Source of the DNA: Sipunculus nudus
Taxonomy: Eukaryota > Annelida > Sipuncula > Golfingiida > Sipunculidae
Direction of reading: 5' to 3'
NCBI GenBank assembly: GCA_026874595.1
Contig: CM049310.1
Span: 69,017,556-69,081,555 of the forward strand
Length of the DNA stretch: 64,000 nt
Positions 57,971 through 64,000 of this stretch are shown in pieces; within the stretch, counting starts at the first letter, position 1, and every line of letters starts with the position of its first letter. The notes under the pieces were generated by a model, which saw only the letters and a program-made list of their open reading frames with translations, searched no databases and was not told the DNA's origin. The translations under genes and the position numbers were made by a program.

Positions 57971-58857
57971 TACACAGTTTTGTCGGTTATAATACTTGTT
58001 TATGATAAATATATGTGTGAAATTGTAACAATTGACTACTTAGGTTATTTTTGCCCCTCAAAAAAAGTTCAGGCTACCAAGGACGTTTGATTGGCAGTGG
58101 GAGCCATGCATGCATGTCGAAAACCTGGCTGAAATCAGGATGAGTATCAAATGTTCATCATTTGCACAACGCCTCGCCTCTAACAAATGTAAGTCTCCCA
58201 TAGACTGTAAATACCAGATAACCCATCTTATTCAACCAAAATTTCAAAATCCTGCTGTCACAACATTTTATATTGATTAATACCCTTTCAGCACTTACTG
58301 AAAACTTTCAAAATCAATACCTGTTGGCATTTTTCATTGAAACAATACCATGCAAGGACTTTAAATACCCATTAGGTTTCCAAATTATAAATTACCTGCC
58401 AATATTTTACTGCATTTTCCAAATTCTGTTGAAATAAGAATTCATGCAACCATATGGAGCCGCCGACACGACGCAACAGTTTTGACGCAACAGTCTTCTA
58501 AATCCACATTGCGCCATGCAGTTAAATGATGTGCCTTGATTTAATATATGGCCAAGTTTTTTTTACTTTTCCTGTTTATTCCTCTTCATTTAACACCTGT
58601 ACACAAGGTTATCAAGGAGCATTTCGGTCTGAAACCTCTCGTAGGTTCTAGACCAAAAGAAGAGAAAATTTAATTTGGGGGCGGGTCGATTAAAATGCGG
58701 ATCTCGATCTGCATAGATACTACCAGATTCGCCCTTTATGTCTGTTGCCCTAATTGTTTCTCTATCGCCATCAACGCAGAAATTAAATGGGGTTTTATCA
58801 AGACAATTTTATGTAGGCTTATATTCAATCAGAAATCTTCCATGACATAAATGGCAT
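57971..58857. other. Upstream DNA, no recognised gene
   Basis: Unique-looking sequence 5' of TUBE1. No coding-like frame or repeat recognised. Confidence 0.35.
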
Positions 58858-58960
58858 GTAGGGGCGGATTCATGATTTAGGTAAAGGAGGGGTCCAACCC
58901 AGGAGAACTAAGGACAAAACCTTTAAAAATGTCCAAGGTCCGGAAGGGGAGAGGGCTATA
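58858..58960 (+). mobile_element. Partial GGGGCGGATTC-type MITE
   Basis: 'gtaggggcggattcatgatt' and 'gaggggtccaacccaggag' match the left half of the element at 4640-4840. Confidence 0.55.
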
Positions 58961-59039
58961 TGAACGGTATTAATTGCTTGAGGTTCCACCTGTAACTTTG
59001 ATTTATCACAAGCTGTATACGCGTGATTTAATGTATACA

Positions 59040-59045
<6 letters not shown>

Positions 59046-59107
<62 letters not shown>
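59046..59107. repeat. (TA)n microsatellite
   Basis: About 31 TA repeats. The poly-Ile/Tyr frame over it is not a gene. Confidence 0.95.
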
Positions 59108-59109
<2 letters not shown>

Positions 59110-59850
59110 TAATGTATATTCCATAAGAAAATGTAAGTTCAATTCAAATTTATAAATGAAAGCTTTTTTTATATAACCTCAGTTATAACTCTATTTTAAT
59201 TTTAATATTGTAGAAAAGTATAAAAAAGCTTGAAGCGTATGACCCAGGCAAAAGGGACTAACCTTGCTGTTACGGATTTCTGAGGACAGATTTAATGTTA
59301 AATCAACGAAAGTTTCGTGATTTTGTGTTTATACTTGCAATATTTGTTTTACTAGCCGGGTCGATTTCGTTTACTGACACCGAGTATATACATATAGGTC
59401 TGAATATGTGATTTAAGATATTTTGTATTATTCGATACTATTAAAATGTGACAGAGTGCCTTATAAATACTGACAAGTGTTTGCTAATTTAAAAATAAAT
59501 GCTTCCCTCCGAGTTTTCTCTGGTTGATATGATTGTGTGCCTTGCTCCCTGAGACCTGTCACCATATAACCTGTGTTGATGTTTGAGGATAACGATAAAT
59601 TAGAGGTCAAATATTCTCTGCCAAGTGCTCAAGATCTGAGGGCGATCGTAGACAAAGACCTAGAGCGAAGGTAGAAGCTAAGAAAGGCTGAAATAGGTCA
59701 GCCCTATAAATAAGAGCTTGATGTGTATACTAGATCCTTTTGTATCTACTGATGGACTGTATTCTCATGAATTCGAAACTTTCACTATAAACCAGTATAT
59801 TTTTATAGTTTTATGCTTAGTCGGGCATTGCTACGGGTTGAGCCAACGAT
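59108..59850. other. No recognised feature
   Basis: AT-rich DNA without repeats or coding-like frames noted. Confidence 0.35.
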
Positions 59851-60151
59851 CCATATATGCGTGCACATGTGAGGTACGTATATGCATATGAGGTACGCAT
59901 ACGCGTATGCGGTAAGTATGCGTATGAAGCTAGAAAATGGTTGCCTGTGATTCCATTTAAACGTATGCGATGTGGTACATACATATATGTGCAGCAAAAC
60001 CCGGGATATTTTAAAGTGTTGCAGGTGTACAGAGAAGTCATCTGCCACAGGTGTACCCTATCACTGACATCAAAGTGGAATTTCCTTGTCCATTACAATA
60101 TATGCTACCATGAGCGGTCAAAACGTATCTATACGCATAGGCCCCATGCAT

Positions 60152-60318
60152 AAGCCTGTATCTCACTGGGCTGCAACAGCTTTGCGACAATTTGCGAATG
60201 CATTCGCGAGAGAGTCTCAAAGTGTCCTAAGGTAGTATCTCACTGGGCTGCGACAGACATTTTTGAGACTCTCTCGAATGCATTCGCAATTTGTCGCAGC
60301 TCAGTGAGATACAGGCTT
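60152..60318. mobile_element. Short hairpin MITE
   Basis: GCCTGTATCTCACTGGGCTG (60152) pairs with the inverted GCCTGTATCTCACTGAGCTG (ending 60317), and the stem continues through 'cgacaa.ttgcgaatgcattcg'. It overlaps the element at 60231-60858, so one copy has inserted into the end of another. Confidence 0.65.
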
Positions 60319-60858
60319 TAGAACATTCGCGGCGGTTCTCACTTTTCTCGCGTGATTCGCAAGTGTCGCTAACTTGTCGCACAAATTTTGAACATGTTAA
60401 AAAAAATCGCAAAACAAAATTTCTCGCAAAATAGTCGCAGAGGCGTCGCTGGTGTCTCAGCCCCGTCTCAAACATGTCTCGAACTATTCTCAAGTCAGTG
60501 TCCGCGAGTCAGGAAGTGCGAGAACTGCGAGACAACTTTGAAAGGGGTTTGCGACCTATGCAACTACATTGCGAATATTAAGAGATTAAACTGAGAATCT
60601 GACATTCTGGTCGCGAATAGTCGTGCGAATATTTCACAAATGTCGTGCGAATATCTTGTGAACATCGCACGACATTCACACGACGGGTATACGAACTATA
60701 GCCGAATTTTGGGCCAACCACTCGTACGTTGTTCGCAAACATGTCGTAGGTACGATAGTGTGATTGCAAGTAAAAAATGTCGCTAATTCCCGTATTTCCG
60801 CGCAATTGTCGTGTCTCCAACTAGTCGCCAGCTGTCGCAGCCCAGTGAGATACTACTT
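60231..60858. mobile_element. TIR element with GTAGTATCTCACTGGGCTGC ends
   Basis: GTAGTATCTCACTGGGCTGC continuing GACAG (60231) is perfectly inverted as CTGTCGCAGCCCAGTGAG continuing ATACTAC (ending about 60854). The interior is unusually rich in TCGC, GCGA and 'gtcgtgcgaat' words. Open frames inside are not gene-like. The class is not determined. Confidence 0.7.
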
Positions 60859-61397
60859 TAAGTAACGTAACGTTACTGCTTATAAGCGGGTACTCATATA
60901 TGGAACCAGTCCAATGGATTACAATGTGCCCGATGCCTAGCTGCATACGCATACGTATTTCATACGCATATTGAGACAGCGTGAACATTTGTATTTAAGC
61001 CGACAGCTATCTCTCTCTGGACAGACCTATAGGGATGGTAATACATATTGGATGAACATTATCAGCTGGCTTGTAAACTGGGTGAAAGTGATGAGACAAC
61101 AGCTCGATGTTTGACGTGATACAATATCTCAAAACCACCAGCGGCAAGTACACAGTCATTAATAATTCATTACAGAAGATAATGGAATGAACCGCTTCCC
61201 AGGCGCAATCGTTGCCATTAATGCCAAGCTTTGAATGCAAGTCCCATCGACATCCCAATGAGACTCTGCAATCCCTCCCACTTAAAGAGTATATACCGAT
61301 AACTATTCTGCATGCAAATAGTGTTTCCCCCTCCCCGAAAATATGCTTGTACGAATTATTTTTATAAATGCTACTATAAATATTACTAAGAAAACAC

Positions 61398-61402
<5 letters not shown>

Positions 61403-61448
<46 letters not shown>
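61403..61448 (+). repeat. (TC)n microsatellite
   Basis: 23 TC repeats. The Arg/Glu run of the minus-strand frame comes from it. Confidence 0.95.
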
Positions 61449-61450
<2 letters not shown>

Positions 61451-61568
61451 CTGATGGATATAAACAGTACATTCAGTCAGTAGATGAATTCTAATATACA
61501 TTTTTCACTCAAACGTGTCGTGGACTGCAGTTTAAGAATTCTTCAGAAGAGTTCCCTTTTATTGTTTT

Positions 61569-61970
61569 TTTAGCTCAGCTGACTGAAATTCATTTGAACT
61601 ATAGCGACCACTCTTTGTCCGTCGTCCGTCTGTCGGTCTGTTTTTCCGTCCGTTAAAAGGCCACAAATCGTAACCGCTGGACCTTGAAACTTCTAACTGA
61701 CACCCTAGAGGTCAATAAAAATCTCCTTCGAAACCTGAAATTCGGTCGCTGCGACCCATATATCCTCCGAACAATGGGGCTCGTAAGCAACCCCCAGAGT
61801 ATTTTTAAAAAATGTACAAAAGCTCCAGTATCTGAATAACTAATGCACTAATTGCCGTGACTCTCTCAATGCTTATTGATCATGGAGGGTTTCATAAATT
61901 CCTGAACACTGGTGGCGCCACCTGTATTTTTTTCTCATTTTTACGATTTTTTACTTTTTTTCAACAAAAT
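61569..61970 (+). mobile_element. Hairpin-ended family copy, left end plus one unit
   Basis: Hairpin TAGCTCAGCTGACT...ATTCATTTGAACTA (61571-61601), 'gtccgtcgtccgtctgtcgg', 'aaatcgtaaccgctggacc', and exact GGTGGCGCCACC at 61911-61922. It is cut off within the first unit. Confidence 0.65.
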
Positions 61971-62014
61971 CGCAGCAATCATGTCAGTTTCTCAGCTGTT
62001 GTTTCATCTAGTGT

Positions 62015-62420
62015 CCCGGAACCTGGTGTGTTTATTGATCATGTAAGCGGGTGCCATAAAGGAATCACCCTGTCCGTCCGTCTATTAGTCGTGCCGTCTG
62101 TCTTTCCGTCCGTTCATCCCCAAATTTGTTTCCAGGTGATAACTCCCGTTTGGATTGACATATGGATTTTAAATTTGACTTACCTATGGCCCACCACTAG
62201 AGCAAGAATCCTTATGATGTTTGGGTCATCAGGTAAAAGGTCAAGGTCACCGGATTCCCCTTTTTTTAAAATGCAGTAAGTTTTTAGGATAGTTATTTCT
62301 AAGAATTTTTTGTCACAAGGTCAAGGGTCACGGTCACATGACCAACATTTTGAAAAGCTTATAAAAATATCCTTACAGACATATTCGAGCGTCGAGACCC
62401 ATGCGTCCCTAGTTATAAAA
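62015..62420 (+). repeat. Bivalve-type 'gtccgtccgtc...aaggtcaaggtca' repeat
   Basis: 'accctgtccgtccgtctatta', 'gtttccaggtgataactcccg', 'gatgtttgggtcatcaggta', 'aaggtcaaggtcaccgg' and 'acaaggtcaagggtcacggtc' appear in an order I recall from interspersed repeats of bivalve genomes. The 140-codon plus frame over this area is incidental. Confidence 0.5.
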
Positions 62421-63160
62421 TTTGCATGCATGGTGAATATTTTTCTATATTCTCAGTATGGAAAATGCAATTTAAGCCAACCTTCCTCTTATTGCACCAG
62501 GAAAACACTTTTTCAGTCCTTTTTTTTAAGAAACAGGAACAGGATATTTGAACACGACCCATGTTTACAGCGCCATTTGACAGATTGCCTTCTACATAAA
62601 AACGCACACGGCGACACCCATTAACTTACTTTTTAATCCCGTTTACTATCATGTATTGAAATATGAAACCATTTGCCAATGAGAAACTACACAAAGCACC
62701 GGCAAAACCAACGCGCGGGGGAAAAACGCCCTCAAACATAACAATGATCAGTGGAATCGGGTAGCAGTTCTCAGCTTAACACTGGGCACGATTTAGAAAG
62801 AAACACTTCATACAGTTTTGAATTTTCACAGTGAATATATGTTATTTGTATTTGTGATATGACATCTCTTATGCACATTTTTGTCATAATGTGTGTTGTC
62901 ATTAGTAAACGACGCAGGAATCGATTGTGTTTTATATTCAAATAATTATTTTAAAGTTTATTAATGTCTGTGCCCGACATAATCGGCATTTTTTTCACAG
63001 GCCCAGGCAGGCGCACTGGTAAAAGTGACAGTCATTTATTTCTATTACATTCTCTAACTTTCCCTTTCAAGATATTCAGATAATAAAATGAATATTGTTT
63101 GACACAGCCTGAGGGCAGGGTGACCTAAATACTCAACAAATCTTTCACGGAACAATGCTA
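62421..63160. other. No recognised feature
   Basis: Unique-looking AT-rich DNA. No gene or repeat identified. Confidence 0.35.
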
Positions 63161-63384
63161 CATTGGTGTTCATATGTTTGGAATTTCATGGAAACAGGAA
63201 AAGCAATGTCTACACATCATTAAAGGGATCAATTAACACAGGATGGAGTAAAACACAGACAGTTGCAGGGGCTTTAGAAGTTTTAAATGTCCTTCAAACC
63301 ATCTCTAACTGCCCGTCTGCCAACAATGTCTTATTCCGTATTACAACCATGGTCCATGGCATATGTCCATGCACTGTGGTTGGC

Positions 63385-63675
63385 TTCATATTCGCGAGGT
63401 TAAAATTTTGTGATTGCACCTTTCATTGTTTTGCGAGGGTTCCATTTTCGCGATCTTGCAATAAAAGACCTATGCACCTAACAATATTGGTCATTAATGG
63501 CAAACGATTGGAAATATCTGATATCATTTAAAATCAGTCTCTGAAAATATTCGATCTGTTTTTATTCAAATTGTCAACCTTTCACTTTTCAACTTGCCTT
63601 CAACGAAGGACCCTTTATTCATGAAGGTTTTATTTTCGCACTAATTCTCATTTCGCGAATATCGTGAATTTGAAA
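63385..63675. mobile_element. Possible MITE with 'ttcgcga' motifs
   Basis: 'cttcatattcgcgaggtta', 'attttcgcgatcttgcaata', 'aggttttattttcgcacta' and 'tttcgcgaatatcgtgaatt' form repeated, partly inverted motifs at both sides. The 122-codon plus frame at 63163-63531 overlaps it and is not recognised. Confidence 0.35.
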
Positions 63676-63684
63676 CCCTCTCGG

Positions 63685-64000
63685 GATCCTGGACAGCTGA
63701 GCGGTAAAACGTTCGGCCTTCTCCTCTGGCGACTGGGTTCGATCCAAGGTGCTGCCATGAGAGTGGGTTGTTGTGGCCAGCCAAGGTCGTGGTTCTCTCC
63801 GGGTTCTCCAGCTTCCTCTACTTCTCTCACTACCATCTATAACTCTATCAGTATTTTCTATTTTCACCTTAAATATCTAACTGTATACCGAATCAATCTG
63901 TCAAATTTCGTCGTTGCTGAGGGAGCCAGTGCGTTCCGGATTTTCCGGAGACTTGTGACCGGCTCAAGCGCCGCCTTCACTTTCAGTCAGTCAGAAACCA
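63685..64000 (+). mobile_element. tRNA-related SINE, runs to the window edge
   Basis: The head has an A-box-like CAGCTGAGCGG (63694-63704) and a B-box GGGTTCGATCC (63735-63745) about 40 bp apart, as in tRNA-derived RNA polymerase III promoters. The body has 'tctctccgggttctccagct', resembling a conserved central domain shared by animal SINEs (from memory). The 3' end is not reached or not recognised. Confidence 0.65.

Larger units (their letters stand above)
59852..60975. mobile_element. Possible composite element with ATATGCGTATG-type inverted ends
   Basis: The left side (59852-59925) has 'gaggtacgtatatgcatatg' and 'acgcatacgcgtatgcgg'. The right side (60940-60975) has 'gcatacgcatacgtatttca', whose reverse complement matches it loosely. 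It encloses the TIR elements at 60152-60858. No coding content. Confidence 0.35.

Noticed and set aside
60227-60594. Open frames on both strands at 60227-60594
   Set aside because: They come from the TCGC-rich interior of a TIR element and mirror each other across strands.
61007-61501. 164-codon minus-strand frame
   Set aside because: Its length depends on the (TC)n tract read as an Arg/Glu run; the remainder has no recognised features.
63163-63531. 122-codon plus-strand frame as a gene
   Set aside because: Overlaps a repeat with 'ttcgcga' motifs, contains no recognised domain, and lacks splice-site support.

Overview
This is a eukaryotic, intron-rich, AT-rich (roughly one third G+C by eye) genomic window. 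It holds one complete protein-coding gene buried in transposon-derived DNA. The gene is a 12-exon epsilon-tubulin gene (TUBE1) on the minus strand. Its ATG is at 57702 and its stop codon ends at 19063. All 11 introns are GT-AG, and the joined reading frame of 1458 nt gives 485 residues. The repeat families (GGAC-rich repeats with TAGCTCAG/CTGAGCTA hairpin ends, arrays with TGACCTTTGACCT motifs, repeats built around GGTGGCGCCACC) look like those of bivalve molluscs. A bivalve, perhaps scallop-like, is my best guess. That placement is from memory of such repeats and was not tested.

Layout. 1-19000 lies downstream of TUBE1 and is mostly repeats: a degenerate ~260-bp array (1-690), a full-length tandem-repeat-bearing mobile element (1430-4025), two possible small exons of an unidentified plus-strand gene (6180-6634), several ~165-bp and ~280-bp repeat arrays, a CG-richer island (8780-9850) with a perfect RFX/X-box-like motif, and a 3.3-kb foldback element (10703-13972). 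From 19063 to 57702 is TUBE1, with introns of about 350 bp to more than 11 kb. These hold a three-level nested insertion (TTAA-flanked MITE inside a TA-flanked pogo/Tigger-like element inside a hAT-like element with an 8-bp target duplication, 20597-23400), more pogo/Tigger-like elements, about ten copies of the hairpin-ended family, two direct copies of a 1.67-kb element, arrays of nuclear-receptor-like DR1 motifs, LTR-like sequences and a 2.3-kb foldback element. From 57703 to 64000 is upstream DNA with microsatellites, TIR elements and a tRNA-related SINE at the window edge.

There are no bacterial-type operons, CRISPR arrays, convincing tRNA/rRNA genes or intact transposases. TUBE1 is the only gene whose function can be stated: a centriole/basal-body tubulin. 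The most interesting non-genic signal is the repeat family with different palindromic signals at its two ends (a TAGCTCAG/CTGAGCTA hairpin at one, TGACCCATGGGTCA at the other), a shared subterminal GCTCAGCTGACT and internal arrays whose units carry the palindrome GGTGGCGCCACC. That same core also occurs in otherwise different repeat families here.
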